Shown: positions 9,759 to 18,285, counted from the first letter of the stretch. The stretch is DNA of 64,000 nt from Candidatus Kuenenia stuttgartensis (GCA_945865635.1 CAMBEP010000002.1:62001-126000), one strand, 5' to 3'. A program made the numbers and translations. Notes: generated by a model from the sequence alone, not told the origin.

Positions 9759-10112
9759 GATCGAGACCCGATCGAGAAGAAATCATGGAATGGGATAGTG
9801 CATACCGGCAGACGTGGGAACATAAAGTATATCGGATCAGCCCGCCGAACATAAAGCATGTTGCTTAAAGAAATTTGGAATTGCTTGACAATCGACCTCC
9901 ATTTCACTTTCGAAGCCTCGAAAAAAAAAGCCTCAGCCCGGCATTGGCTCGCTCAGGCCCACCGATCGGCCACTCCAAAAACAATTTGGTTTTTCCTTGC
10001 AAACGCATGGAAATTCTGATCTAAAATCGATTAACCTTGAGGGTTCCACAAACCATCCCAAAAAAAACGAGCCTGACCAACTCGTTCAAATCACCATTTT
10101 CGAGACCCAATC
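9759..10112. other. Divergent intergenic region
   Basis: This 354-bp gap lies between the start of the DUF1549/1553 gene (minus) and the start of an alpha/beta hydrolase gene (plus), so it should hold promoters for both. A TTGACA hexamer starts near 9894 on the plus strand, but no good -10 box stands at the right spacing. An A-tract followed by a GC-rich imperfect hairpin (about 9921-9958) would read as a terminator-like structure on the minus strand; no minus-strand gene ends there. Confidence 0.35.
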
Positions 10113-10988
10113 ATGCGACTCTCTCCATTTTCGGTTGCCCTGCTCCTAGCCCTATCCATGCTTTCAACGGCCTCCAAAGCGGGGGAAATTGAAATCACAC
10201 CTGACGTTGTTTATGGCCATAAACACGGCATGGCTCTCACCTTCGACGTATTCAAGCCAAAGCAGGACGCCAATGGAGCGGCCATCCTTTTCATGGTCAG
10301 CGGCGGCTGGTATTCGAGCTGGACTCCGCCGGAACAGGCGCAAGGCATGTTCAAGCCACTGACCGATAAAGGCTTCACTGTTTTCGCAATTCGCCACGGC
10401 AGCAGCCCGAAGTTTGGGATCGCTGAAGCTGTTGACGATGTTCGTCGGGGTGTTCGCTTCATTCGCCTCAACTCCGAAAAATTCCAGATCGACTCAAATC
10501 GGATGGGGGTTTATGGCCTGAGTGCTGGCGGGCACCTCTCGCTGATGCTTGGCACCACCTCAGATCAAGGCGACGAGAAATCGAAAGACCCCGTTCTGAA
10601 GACCAGTGACCGGGTTGCGGCCGTCTGCGCCTGGGTTGCCCCTACGGACTTGCGGGGAATGGCCTGGAGCAATCCTGACCACAACAAGATGTATGACCGG
10701 TTCCCCGCCCTGGAGCTCGATTCCAAAACGGCCGGCCTGGTTTCTCCACTGGTGTCGGTCACCTCTGACGATGCGCCCTCTCTGCTGATCGCAGGCGACA
10801 AGGACGAGCTTGTACCAATCAAACACAGCTATGACATCAAAGCCGCTTTTGACCGCGAAAAGGTCGAGAGCAAAATGGTTGTGATTGAAGGGGCAGGGCA
10901 CGGCTTCCAAAACGACGACGCCAAAAAGGCCATCACCGAGATGGTCAACTGGTTCGAAGCCAAACTGGCCAAACCATCAGCAAAATAA
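10113..10988 (+). CDS. Secreted alpha/beta hydrolase (esterase/lipase-like)
   Basis: 291 residues with a signal peptide (about 1-23, ending near STASKA). The alpha/beta hydrolase elements are visible in order: the oxyanion region FMVSGGWYSSW (about 55-66), the nucleophile elbow GLSAGGHLSLML (Ser about 145), the acid AGDKDELVP (about 228-237) and the base GAGHGFQ (about 270). The overall layout resembles the BD-FAE/esterase group. The natural substrate is unknown; acyl or carbohydrate esters are likely. It may share a transcript with the HAD gene 73 nt downstream, although a hairpin lies between them. Confidence 0.85.
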   Translation: MRLSPFSVALLLALSMLSTASKAGEIEITPDVVYGHKHGMALTFDVFKPKQDANGAAILFMVSGGWYSSWTPPEQAQGMFKPLTDKGFTVFAIRHGSSPKFGIAEAVDDVRRGVRFIRLNSEKFQIDSNRMGVYGLSAGGHLSLMLGTTSDQGDEKSKDPVLKTSDRVAAVCAWVAPTDLRGMAWSNPDHNKMYDRFPALELDSKTAGLVSPLVSVTSDDAPSLLIAGDKDELVPIKHSYDIKAAFDREKVESKMVVIEGAGHGFQNDDAKKAITEMVNWFEAKLAKPSAK

Positions 10989-11008
10989 TTGCAAAAAAAA
11001 ACGACAGC

Positions 11009-11033
11009 ACAACCGGCCAAAACGGCCGGTTGT
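11009..11033. terminator. Perfect GC-rich hairpin, possible terminator
   Basis: A perfect 10-bp stem (ACAACCGGCC paired with GGCCGGTTGT) encloses a 5-nt loop. On the minus strand it is followed, 7 nt later, by a run of nine T (10993-11001), which fits an intrinsic terminator in that direction. On the plus strand no T-tract follows. It lies between the hydrolase and HAD genes. It could act as an attenuator or an mRNA stabiliser instead. Confidence 0.4.
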
Positions 11034-11061
11034 CATTCACACCCTGAGAAGATACGTCTCC

Positions 11062-11685
11062 ATGCCAATTGACACGATCATATTCGACTTCGGTAATGTC
11101 ATCGCGTATTTTGATTATAAAATCGCTGCCGGACGGATTGGCAGGACCATTGGTCTGAATGGCTCAGAACTGATGTCCAAAGCCATGACGCTCGAGTTCC
11201 ACCCATTACTCATGGACCTGGAAAGCGGCCGGATTGATGAAATTGCATTCCTCACAGAATTGAAACAACGACTTCAGTTGCCGCAGCCCGTCGATGAAAT
11301 CGCCGCCGATTGGGCCGATATTTTTACGGCCAATCAGCCTGTGCATGATCTGGCCCATGCGCTCAAGGACCACGGATATCGCCTGGTGCTCGGCTCCAAT
11401 ACCAACGCCATTCATGCCCGCCAGTTTCAAAATCAGTTTTCAGATCTTTTGAGCCGGTTTGACGCCCTGATCATGTCCCATGAGGTCGGCGCCATGAAAC
11501 CAGCCCCACTGTTTTATGAGCGATGTTTTGAATCCGTGAAGGCTGTACCCGGCCGCTGCGTTTTCATCGACGACATGGCGGAAAATATCGAAGGCGCCAA
11601 GGCCACAGGTTTAAACGCATTGCATTATCGCGACACCGAGACATTGAAAACCGATCTTGCAAGACTTGGTGTGGTCGTTACCTGA
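11062..11685 (+). CDS. HAD-superfamily phosphatase (YihX-like)
   Basis: 207 residues. Motif I is IIFDFGNVIAYFD (about 5-17), in the FDFGNV form typical of YihX/epoxide-hydrolase-like HADs. Motif II is LGSNTNAIH, motif III is the K in EVGAMKPAPLFYE, and motif IV is CVFIDDMAENIEGAKATG. A helical cap lies between motifs I and II. YihX acts on alpha-glucose-1-phosphate, but substrate cannot be read from sequence. The frame is open further upstream; the ATG at 11062 is chosen because motif I then falls at the normal distance from the N-terminus. Confidence 0.85.
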   Translation: MPIDTIIFDFGNVIAYFDYKIAAGRIGRTIGLNGSELMSKAMTLEFHPLLMDLESGRIDEIAFLTELKQRLQLPQPVDEIAADWADIFTANQPVHDLAHALKDHGYRLVLGSNTNAIHARQFQNQFSDLLSRFDALIMSHEVGAMKPAPLFYERCFESVKAVPGRCVFIDDMAENIEGAKATGLNALHYRDTETLKTDLARLGVVVT

Positions 11686-12065
11686 CAATCAGAAATCGGA
11701 ATGGCCCGGATTAATTCATGATCATCGCTGGAATTGAGACACCTGTTCAATGATCAGAATCCATAAACCGAAATGTCTATTGCGGCCAAGCAGCCAGCAT
11801 GGAACTCGCAGAGGCGAACTGGCACGCACTCTTCGTGGATCTCTCATTGAGTCAAACCCGCCTGTTTTTTTGTTTTTTTCATTATCTCTGCTGCCTGCGA
11901 AGGCGAAATCGCTGTGCAGACCTGATGGGTTGCGGAGAGTTTGGAGTAGGGCAGAGTCGGAATCCTGCCGAAGCCAAATAAACTTTAAACATTCGGGCCA
12001 AGCGAACTCTTGAAATGATTTCGCAACTATAGACTTGGGGTTTGCATTTTTTTCCCAACAGGTCA
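11686..12065. other. Convergent intergenic region, no gene seen
   Basis: This 380-bp stretch separates the HAD gene (plus) from the DHOD-like gene (minus); both end into it. It is low in complexity in places, with T-tracts around 11869-11880. I find no convincing open frame, tRNA-like fold or strong hairpin. A short frame at 11722-12069 has no recognisable features. Confidence 0.4.
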
Positions 12066-13328
12066 TCAATCGGCAGCCTCTAAAGGTTGCATTTTAAGAT
12101 CTTTTAATCCCATCCATTTTGAAAGACCTGACTCATTGCACAAACCCCAATGCCGACGGGCATGCAAGAGCCATCCTGTAAGGCCATGTACAGGATGAAA
12201 AACCAGGGTTGCAAGCGTTTTCCTGGTCCGGCTTAGACCTGCGCTTGCCGGAATATCCGTTGGTATTTGAAAAATTGTATGCATCTGAACGGAACTGCAC
12301 CCGAGCAAGCCATATTCAACAGCCGTTCTGCCTGAATCAATATCGCCAGTGCCTGATATTTCGACATTTGATTGAGTTGTTTCGGGCCTGCATCTGGTGA
12401 GAATGGCAAGGTTTCGATCACTTAAATCCGGCCCTCCATATGCCACACCAGCCACCCCTTCAAAAGTTTTATTGGGATTAAACAACCGATTGGCATAAAC
12501 CAGAAAGTCAGGCTTGCATGAATCGTCAAGGCAGATCCTTAATATTTCATTTTGATATTCATGATCTCCGACAAAGTTAAACAACTTGATTCCCAAGGTC
12601 AATTGCTCTGATGTTGCATTTCGAATCACTGAGGTGATTTCTGTCAGCCAACGCTCAATCAATTTTTCTTGTTTCCCAAGCTGATCGCCAGCAAGTGTCG
12701 GCGAGAAGTCTTTTTCGACAATCAATAATGATTGACCACCCGCCCCTTGCCAGGCCTTGGCCAAGGCATTCAAGGTGTATTCATATTCTGATATGTACCA
12801 TTTCTCATCCAGATTGGCTGGCAAATGAAATTTTACAGACGGCGCGACGATGAGGCCCGTTTCCATGGAAATCTCAAATGAGTCGCGACATAACTGGATA
12901 TAATCTTCAAACGACCTCGACCAGCCTCGCCCCTTCCAGGTAATGGTCCAGCCTGACCGGCCTGATTGGCCTGTAATCGGCTCGACCTGCATTTTCGATT
13001 CGGGAATCGACCATGCCGACATGGATTGATGTCCCATGGCATTTTGTGCAATCAATGTCTTTAAAACCACAAAGCCCAGGCCCGCTTGAGCCGATTCGCG
13101 AATCTGACCAATATTCATGGTAAGCTGCCCTGAGGCTTTACCAAATGGGTTGGCAATGGACTGTCCGGCATATCTGGCGGTAATATCCACCTGATATTTT
13201 GTAATCAAATAATGGTTTAAATTGTCAGGCCACCAACCTTTTAAGCACTTGATCCAATCCTGTTCAATCAACTTCAGCAAACCGGAATCAATATCAGGCG
13301 AGCCTGAGAGGCGTGATTGAATTGGCAT
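12066..13328 (-). CDS. Dihydroorotate dehydrogenase-like TIM-barrel flavoprotein
   Basis: 420 residues. The N-terminal block ANPFGKASGQLTMNIGQIRESAQAGLG (about residues 61-87; two motifs quoted together only by position) followed by FVVLKTL matches the start of the DHOD/PreA FMN-binding barrel. Near the C-terminus VEISGTGDIDSGRTAVEYGLLG is the phosphate-binding loop region. The usual catalytic loop is not obvious, and the protein is longer than typical class 1 DHODs. It may therefore be a divergent relative and not the pyrimidine enzyme. It is the last gene of a minus-strand run with an acyltransferase and a HAD gene (40 nt gap). Confidence 0.7.
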   Translation of the reverse strand: MPIQSRLSGSPDIDSGLLKLIEQDWIKCLKGWWPDNLNHYLITKYQVDITARYAGQSIANPFGKASGQLTMNIGQIRESAQAGLGFVVLKTLIAQNAMGHQSMSAWSIPESKMQVEPITGQSGRSGWTITWKGRGWSRSFEDYIQLCRDSFEISMETGLIVAPSVKFHLPANLDEKWYISEYEYTLNALAKAWQGAGGQSLLIVEKDFSPTLAGDQLGKQEKLIERWLTEITSVIRNATSEQLTLGIKLFNFVGDHEYQNEILRICLDDSCKPDFLVYANRLFNPNKTFEGVAGVAYGGPDLSDRNLAILTRCRPETTQSNVEISGTGDIDSGRTAVEYGLLGCSSVQMHTIFQIPTDIPASAGLSRTRKTLATLVFHPVHGLTGWLLHARRHWGLCNESGLSKWMGLKDLKMQPLEAAD

Positions 13329-13368
13329 TTTATTCCGCCTGACTCTTTAAAAGATCATGCTTGGGCAC

Positions 13369-14040
13369 TTATGCCGATGATTGCCATAAACCAATCAGTC
13401 TTGGATCATCCAGTCGTTGGATAATCAAATCGGCATGTGGCATTGTCTCCGCAGGGCTGAACAGATGCGGCACCCCGACTGCAAATGCACCAGCGGCCTT
13501 TGCCGCATGCAGGCCAGCCACGCTGTCTTCAAGGACAAGCATTTTTTGTGGATGGACACCAAGCCGGGCTGCTGCCGAGTTGTAAACTTCGGGGTCAGGC
13601 TTACCGCGTTTGACATCCTCACCGGTCAGGAGGAATTCAAATCGGCTGAGAATTCCATGATGCCCGATCAGACTTTCTGCATGATGGCGGCCCGAACTTG
13701 TTGCAACTGCATGGGGAATATTTTGATTTTTCAATAGATCCAACAAGGTGATCAGACCGGGCATTGTATTTGAGTCGGTCAGCATGCGCTGATCAAACCG
13801 GAGCTTGACTTCGTGCATGATTTCGGGGATAGGTTTTTCGATCAGGCCGCCGTGCGAATGGAAGACATTGGCAGCCTCAATGGCGCGGCGACCGATCATG
13901 AGGCTCATCATCTCGTGGGTGAATCTTCGTCCATTATCTTTCATGTAGTCGTCGGCGACGTCGAAGAAGAGATGCTCTGTGTCGAACATCAGCCCGTCCA
14001 TATCGAATACGACGGCATCAAATCTCTGTTCTGGCTCCAC
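13369..14040 (-). CDS. HAD-IA phosphatase / beta-phosphoglucomutase-like
   Basis: 223 residues. Motif I VVFDMDGLMFDTEHL (about 10-24), motif II AVATSSGRHHAES, motif III GEDVKRGKPDPEVY, and motif IV LVLEDSVAGLHAAKAAG are all intact and in order, with a helical cap between motifs I and II. The family contains sugar-phosphate phosphatases and beta-phosphoglucomutases. The start codon is GTG at 14040; the first in-frame ATG would remove motif I, so the GTG is needed. It lies 30 nt downstream of the acyltransferase gene and 40 nt upstream of the DHOD-like gene. Confidence 0.88.
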   Translation of the reverse strand: MEPEQRFDAVVFDMDGLMFDTEHLFFDVADDYMKDNGRRFTHEMMSLMIGRRAIEAANVFHSHGGLIEKPIPEIMHEVKLRFDQRMLTDSNTMPGLITLLDLLKNQNIPHAVATSSGRHHAESLIGHHGILSRFEFLLTGEDVKRGKPDPEVYNSAAARLGVHPQKMLVLEDSVAGLHAAKAAGAFAVGVPHLFSPAETMPHADLIIQRLDDPRLIGLWQSSA

Positions 14041-14070
14041 TTCGATCCACCCTTTCCGGTGCTTGGACGA

Positions 14071-14733
14071 TTAGAACTGCTCGATCCACTGGTCGGCTTC
14101 GTCCTGAACCTCATTCATATCTGTTTCGATCAACGCCCGATAATGTTCAAGCGTATCGCGATTGACTCCCGGAGGAACAATGATGGGCTTGGTCCCGACC
14201 GCCACGGCATGAGAAAACGGTTTGGGGATGGCAAATTTATCCCAACTGTTGATCCGCCAGGGCTTCTTGAACGCCATTCCACCACAGACGATCGGGAGCC
14301 CTGTGGTGCTTGAGAGATAAACGAGCCCAGGATGGACATGTCGCCTTGGCCCGCGAGGCCCGTCGGGTGTGACGCACAGATTGCCGGCCTCCATAGCCTG
14401 AAACTGAATCAGGGCCCGTGCCCCACCTCTGGTACTGGAGCCACGAACGACTCCAAACCCAAGTCTTTTAACGATTTGTGTGATAATTTCGCCATCTGCG
14501 TGTTCTGAGATCAGGATATTCATCGATGGCCAGTTCCAGTATCTGGCAGGGAAGAGGATATTCTCATGAAAGAAGGCGTAAATATATCTTTGGCCTGATC
14601 TTCTAACAACAGAGGGGTTAGATTCTGGTTCACGAAAGCGGAGGTGAAAATCCAGGGTGCCGACCCAGTGCTTTACAAGGTGTGAGCCAATGACGCCGAT
14701 CCCACGGATGACTCTTGGGTCACGGATTTTCAT
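14071..14733 (-). CDS. DUF374-type lysophospholipid acyltransferase
   Basis: 220 residues. The sequence carries FFHENILFPARYW, in which H-E-N replaces the H-x4-D-like box of classic LPLATs as is normal for DUF374, then VVRGSSTRGGARAL, NLCVTPDGPRGPRRHVHPG and GLPIVCGG. DUF374 proteins are inner-membrane or peripheral acyltransferases tied to lipid A or phospholipid synthesis. AAGGAGG lies 8 nt upstream of the ATG, an excellent ribosome-binding site. It is the first gene of the run acyltransferase, HAD, DHOD-like. Confidence 0.88.
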   Translation of the reverse strand: MKIRDPRVIRGIGVIGSHLVKHWVGTLDFHLRFREPESNPSVVRRSGQRYIYAFFHENILFPARYWNWPSMNILISEHADGEIITQIVKRLGFGVVRGSSTRGGARALIQFQAMEAGNLCVTPDGPRGPRRHVHPGLVYLSSTTGLPIVCGGMAFKKPWRINSWDKFAIPKPFSHAVAVGTKPIIVPPGVNRDTLEHYRALIETDMNEVQDEADQWIEQF

Positions 14734-14906
14734 ACTGAAACCTCCTTGTCAGTCTAGGCTTTAGCCATCCTTTGACCATCGCCGGTTTTCGTAGTTCAAG
14801 CAATATCCCGAGTCATCCTAAGAGATTAGGCTCGTTTCGCCAAGTCAGGTTTTTGGAGTTTGGAATCATGATCCGAGGTTTTTAGTAGGTTTATCGAAAA
14901 ATAAGC

Positions 14907-14935
14907 TTGAAAAGAAGTAAAAAGCCTGTTATATT
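14907..14935 (+). promoter_or_regulatory. Sigma-70-type promoter of tRNA-Ala
   Basis: A -35 box TTGAAA (14907-14912) and a -10 box TATATT (14930-14935) are separated by exactly 17 nt. The predicted start would be about 5-7 nt before the tRNA, which suits a short tRNA leader. Confidence 0.7.
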
Positions 14936-14946
14936 ACTTAGGTCAA

Positions 14947-15019
14947 GGGGACGTAGCTCAATTGGGAGAGCACCTGCTTTGCAAGCAGGGGGTTGTCGGT
15001 TCGATCCCGATCGTCTCCA
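14947..15019 (+). tRNA. tRNA-Ala (anticodon TGC)
   Basis: The 73-nt sequence folds as a full cloverleaf. The acceptor arm GGGGACG pairs with CGTCTCC, with A as discriminator. The anticodon stem CCTGC/GCAGG encloses the loop TTTGCAA (anticodon TGC), and the T-loop is TTCGATC. CCA is not encoded. Its last 17 bases (15003-15019) are repeated at 20500-20516, so this gene is the attachment site of the element that follows. Confidence 0.96.
15003..15019 (+). repeat. attL core (17 bp, within tRNA-Ala 3' end)
   Basis: GATCCCGATCGTCTCCA, identical to 20500-20516. It covers the T-loop 3' side and the acceptor 3' strand of tRNA-Ala, so insertion keeps the tRNA intact. Confidence 0.88.
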
Positions 15020-15088
15020 CTATTTGCCTATTCAGATTTTTACCAAACACTTTGTTTATTGCTATTTCAGCCCTTTCATAGTATTATG

Positions 15089-15133
15089 GGGGCAAATAAC
15101 TGGGGGCAAACAGCACCTTATAAGGGGCAAATA
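15089..15133 (+). repeat. Three GGGGCAAA repeats inside the left end (arm-type sites)
   Basis: Direct copies start at 15089 (GGGGCAAATA), 15103 (GGGGCAAACA) and 15124 (GGGGCAAATA). Matching copies, in the same orientation, sit inside the right end. They are probably arm-type binding sites for the integrase or an excision factor. The last copy ends 4 nt before the integrase ATG and supplies its likely ribosome-binding sequence (AAGGGG). Confidence 0.65.
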
Positions 15134-15137
15134 AGCG

Positions 15138-16661
15138 ATGCGGCAACGCTCTAACGACCATCTGAAGCATGATGGTAAGAACTATCGAAAAATGATTCAC
15201 GGTCAATTCTTTAAGGTTGCCAAGGGACACGGTGAAGAAGAAGCCAGAAGGCGATTTGACATCATCGAGATGATTTTTGGCGACCTACAGAGGCAGGGTT
15301 GTTCAGAATGGACGAATGAAGCATTGCTTTTAGCAGACGAGATTCGTAAAGGTGGATCCCTAGTTAATTATGAGCCGCCATTAACGCATCAAGGCGCCCA
15401 TCACTTAGGCCGAATTATCAAGGCTAAAACTGAACAAGTATCTGATTTGGAGTTTAGCAAGATTGTACAAGATGGGAAGTCTATTAAGATTGAAAAGGAT
15501 ATAAGTGAGATTATAGAGGATTTCCCATCTGTGGAATTTACGGAAGATAACCCATATGTAGGCAACTATAAAGATTCTCTCGAGGAGAAACTCCAAGATA
15601 TTATAGTTAAGATTCGTGCTATTAATAAATCTGATAGTGCAGACCTGATTTTAACCGAAGGGACTCTACATAAAGCAATAAAGGATTACCAGAATTACAG
15701 ACTCGCGGATTTTACGCACGAGGGACAAGTTAACCAGACGGGGCATTTTATCAATGGTCTCTTAAATCGAATTCTGAAGAAAACGGAGGATATCCATCTA
15801 TCTAAGCTCAACTTCAGCAAGTGCCAAAGTATAGTCGATTATTTCAGGAATCGGCCCGATGGCTTGGAAAAAGAAACCTGCGCAAAAACGATTCAGATCT
15901 TAATGAGGTTTTTATTATGGTTAAAGAAATCATCTGCCTACGGATGGAAAATAGATAATTTGGACGAGCTAGATAAGAAGGTTAAGGCATTGCCATCGGA
16001 TAGACAAAAGCTCGAAACGATAAAGGTGGTAGGTTTCAGCCAACTGGAAATCTATGAACTCATAAAAAACTCTTCTGAGACCGAACTCGCACTGATTTTA
16101 CTGGGGCTAAATTGCGGTTATGGTGCTGGAGAAAGCGGTAGGCTTACAACACAACATTTATATTTGGATCAAGAACATCCGGAGGCTGAAAAGCTTCAAG
16201 ACCTAAAGAGTTTCGGAATTCAAAATTGGATTCGCATGAAACGGCCTAAAAACAACGTCCTTAACGCTCAGTTGCTATGGCTAGAGACAGCAGAGGCCAT
16301 AAAAAACCTTGGCGTCTCAGATGGAGTGATATTTAGAACCAGCACGGGAGCGCCGATGTATCGGGAAAACTCAAAAAACGCTCAATCAACTTTCTCGAAT
16401 TACTTCAGGAGATTGTTGGAGCAGTGCGACACTAAAAGTCTATCCTTTGGGAAACTTCGCAAGCACTTTTCTACATGGCTTAGAAACAAGGGGGAATCGG
16501 AGCTTGCTTCTATGGCGGTCCAGCATGGGAATCCAACGGAAGATAAGTTGCTCCATCACTACTCAAATAAGCCTTACAAGCGATATTTTGAAGCTCAGGT
16601 TGAATATAGGCTGTATCTAGGGATTGAAGAAGCTGTAAGGAATAGAGGGCTGAAGGATTAG
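15138..16661 (+). CDS. Tyrosine recombinase (integrase) of the tRNA-Ala element
   Basis: 507 residues. The C-terminal catalytic domain (about 290-490) shows the first active-site region ALILLGLNCGYGAGESGRL, then SFGKLRKHFSTWL (the box II arginine in LRKHF), MAVQHGNPTEDKLLHHYS (H/HxY region) and KPYKRYF with a candidate nucleophilic tyrosine. The N-terminal part (about 1-240) is charged and helical, as expected for arm-binding and core-binding domains, and is unlike the usual planctomycete integrase N-terminus. It lies 118 nt inside attL, beside the GGGGCAAA repeats. It should insert and excise the element at tRNA-Ala. Composition is intermediate between host and the AT-rich cargo. Confidence 0.85.
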   Translation: MRQRSNDHLKHDGKNYRKMIHGQFFKVAKGHGEEEARRRFDIIEMIFGDLQRQGCSEWTNEALLLADEIRKGGSLVNYEPPLTHQGAHHLGRIIKAKTEQVSDLEFSKIVQDGKSIKIEKDISEIIEDFPSVEFTEDNPYVGNYKDSLEEKLQDIIVKIRAINKSDSADLILTEGTLHKAIKDYQNYRLADFTHEGQVNQTGHFINGLLNRILKKTEDIHLSKLNFSKCQSIVDYFRNRPDGLEKETCAKTIQILMRFLLWLKKSSAYGWKIDNLDELDKKVKALPSDRQKLETIKVVGFSQLEIYELIKNSSETELALILLGLNCGYGAGESGRLTTQHLYLDQEHPEAEKLQDLKSFGIQNWIRMKRPKNNVLNAQLLWLETAEAIKNLGVSDGVIFRTSTGAPMYRENSKNAQSTFSNYFRRLLEQCDTKSLSFGKLRKHFSTWLRNKGESELASMAVQHGNPTEDKLLHHYSNKPYKRYFEAQVEYRLYLGIEEAVRNRGLKD

Positions 16662-16778
16662 CAAAATGAAAAAGGCTACCTCTAAAGTATGAGATTCCGC
16701 GCGGACTCCGATTAGATTGGCTGACTATCGCCATTTGAGGACCTCCGACTTCGCAAGACCCACCCGACCATTCACAAT

Positions 16779-16823
16779 AAAAAAAAGGGGGTAATCAATC
16801 AAACAAAAAACTACCACCCCCTC
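16779..16823 (-). terminator. Probable intrinsic terminator of the minus-strand element operon
   Basis: Read on the minus strand, GGGGGT pairs with ACCCCC across a 23-nt loop and is followed by a run of eight T. It stands a few bases after the stop of the small gene at 16827-17000. Confidence 0.55.
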
Positions 16824-16826
16824 CAA

Positions 16827-17000
16827 TCAATATTGGTTCATCTTGTTTAGCATCTGATCTATATCTTCCTGCTGGTGTTTTAGAACATAGAGAAGTAGCT
16901 TGCGTGCGATATCTCTAGGTTCGAGATCTGTTGATATGGCAAAGTGTTGAAGAGCTTCATACAAGTGATCTGGGACCGCTATGGTGATGATTGTCTTCAT
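16827..17000 (-). CDS. Small ribbon-helix-helix-like protein (57 aa)
   Basis: 57 residues: a short basic beta-strand-like start (MKTIITIAVPDHLYEALQHF), a turn, and a second helix (EPRDIARKLLLYVLKHQQ). This is the ribbon-helix-helix/CopG-like pattern of small DNA-binding regulators and antitoxins, although divergent. Its ATG overlaps the stop of the preceding 64-aa gene (ATGA), implying coupled translation, and GGAGA lies 9 nt upstream of the ATG. In this element it may act as repressor or excision factor. The fold call is by pattern only. Confidence 0.6.
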   Translation of the reverse strand: MKTIITIAVPDHLYEALQHFAISTDLEPRDIARKLLLYVLKHQQEDIDQMLNKMNQY

Positions 17001-17191
17001 TTGTCTTTTCTCCTGTACCTTTGGATCAGCACATCAATAACTTCCCGGTTTTCATGTAAATGCTTCATAAATAAATCTTTTGTGCCAAATTTTCTAGCGA
17101 AGTATCTAACACTGTCATAAACCAGATCATGATCAGTGCAAAAAGAACGAATGTTGTAATAAATTTTTGAATTGTGATAGAAATATCCCAT
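16997..17191 (-). CDS. Element protein of unknown function (64 aa)
   Basis: 64 residues, MGYFYHNSKIYYNIRSF near the start and a basic, charged C-terminus ending in RYRRKDK. No family is recognised; size and charge suit a nucleic-acid-binding partner of the downstream RHH-like protein, with which it overlaps by 4 nt. The start at 17191 has AGGAGA upstream; the frame is open further upstream but would run through the regulatory palindrome. It is divergently transcribed from the GNAT-like gene. Confidence 0.6.
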   Translation of the reverse strand: MGYFYHNSKIYYNIRSFCTDHDLVYDSVRYFARKFGTKDLFMKHLHENREVIDVLIQRYRRKDK

Positions 17192-17208
17192 GTTTTTCTC
17201 TCCTAAAT

Positions 17209-17255
17209 GTGTATAAGTAATAGTGATCTGTGGTTTTTCACATATTATTATACAC
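17209..17255. promoter_or_regulatory. Inverted repeat in the divergent promoter region (operator or hairpin)
   Basis: The arms GTGTATAAGTAATA (17209-17222) and TATTATTATACAC (17243-17255) are complementary apart from one extra base, and an inner GTGA/TCAC pair extends the symmetry. It lies between the divergent 64-aa and GNAT-like genes, close to both starts, as expected for an operator of a small regulator such as the RHH-like protein. Confidence 0.5.
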
Positions 17256-17309
17256 AATAGATCTATAGCACGATCAAAAATATATATATATTTAAAAGAG
17301 GATGAGTAT

Positions 17310-17945
17310 ATGAATGACAAGTACAATTGTTATAAATATTTTGCAAAAGAGATGAGAGAATCTCATATAGAGAACACATCAAAAGATATTACTTATTCTA
17401 TGAAACGAGTAATGAAAGATCTGAAAACTATATATAAAGTAGAGGAAGTATATCGTAACGGGATCAACTATATATTTCTGGATAATAGCACAATCCAGTT
17501 CACTTATGTAGAACCTAGTATCTACGATATGATTGATAAAAAATGGCGTTATCAGCATGAAAGAACTGTAGGGATAAATGGGTTATATATAGCAGAGAAT
17601 AAAAGAGGAAAAGGTTATGGAAGCGAATTCATAAGAGAACTGTTGTATACGACAGAAAGAGTGGCTAGTCATTTATCATATGTGCTAATGCCATATCTTG
17701 ATGTAAAAGATGAAGAATATAATGTTGGGCTGGGTAAGTTCTATCTAAAATGTGGAGGCAAGATTCTTAGAAGTTCAAAAAGTGTAGATAGGCCTTACAT
17801 AGATCTAAATAAAGAGCTTGATGAAGCTGGTATTGGCCCAATTGGCTTTGCAAGTAAAAGAAACTGGGGTGATCCTGAAGGTTTATCTCTATATGTGGCA
17901 GAACCCGAGGAATGGACCCCTTTGCAGAAAAAATACCTTGAGTGA
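17310..17945 (+). CDS. GNAT-fold N-acetyltransferase-like protein
   Basis: 211 residues. The acetyl-CoA-binding motif A is visible near residues 85-112: INGLYIAENKRGKGYGSEFI, with the R/K-x-x-G-x-G/S core (RGKGYG). GLGKFYLKCGGKIL near residue 142 fits the motif B region. The N-terminal 80 residues are not recognised. The substrate could be a small molecule, a peptide or a tRNA-borne amino acid. The start has AGAGGATGAG just upstream. AT content is very high compared with host genes, as for the rest of the element cargo. Confidence 0.65.
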   Translation: MNDKYNCYKYFAKEMRESHIENTSKDITYSMKRVMKDLKTIYKVEEVYRNGINYIFLDNSTIQFTYVEPSIYDMIDKKWRYQHERTVGINGLYIAENKRGKGYGSEFIRELLYTTERVASHLSYVLMPYLDVKDEEYNVGLGKFYLKCGGKILRSSKSVDRPYIDLNKELDEAGIGPIGFASKRNWGDPEGLSLYVAEPEEWTPLQKKYLE

Positions 17946-18003
17946 AAAAGAAGCCCATTTCGTTTTTCACCACTATCATACTATTGGCAAAGGAAGAAAA
18001 GCT

Positions 18004-18285
18004 CTATTTGATCTTTTTCAAAAGGCCATCTAGCTCTGGAGACAAGTTACGATTGAGCTTAGGAAGTACTTCCTGATTCGTTAACTCGATAACGTAGAGG
18101 ACGGCTCTGTCAAAGTAGTTTTGGAAGGTCTTTTGGAGATCCGTCTTTTTGTATTCTTTCTCTAGGAAAACGATTAGCTCTTCTTGCGTTTTCCCTTCTT
18201 TGTAAAACTGAAGGTAGAACTTCAAGAAGTCTTTTGTAGACAAAGATGGTACTGGCGATTCGCCTTCAGCATGTTTTTTAGCCAT
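18004..18285 (-). CDS. Element protein of unknown function (93 aa)
   Basis: 93 residues, mostly helical and charged: MAKKHAEGESPVPSLSTKDF at the start, then KFYLQFYKEGKTQEELIVFL and a basic C-terminus. No family is recognised. The ATG at 18285 has GGGGCAAGG just upstream; an ATG at 18321 would add 12 residues but has a TATAAT hexamer instead of a ribosome-binding site in front of it. It is transcribed divergently from the zinc-finger gene and convergently with the GNAT-like gene. Confidence 0.55.
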   Translation of the reverse strand: MAKKHAEGESPVPSLSTKDFLKFYLQFYKEGKTQEELIVFLEKEYKKTDLQKTFQNYFDRAVLYVIELTNQEVLPKLNRNLSPELDGLLKKIK

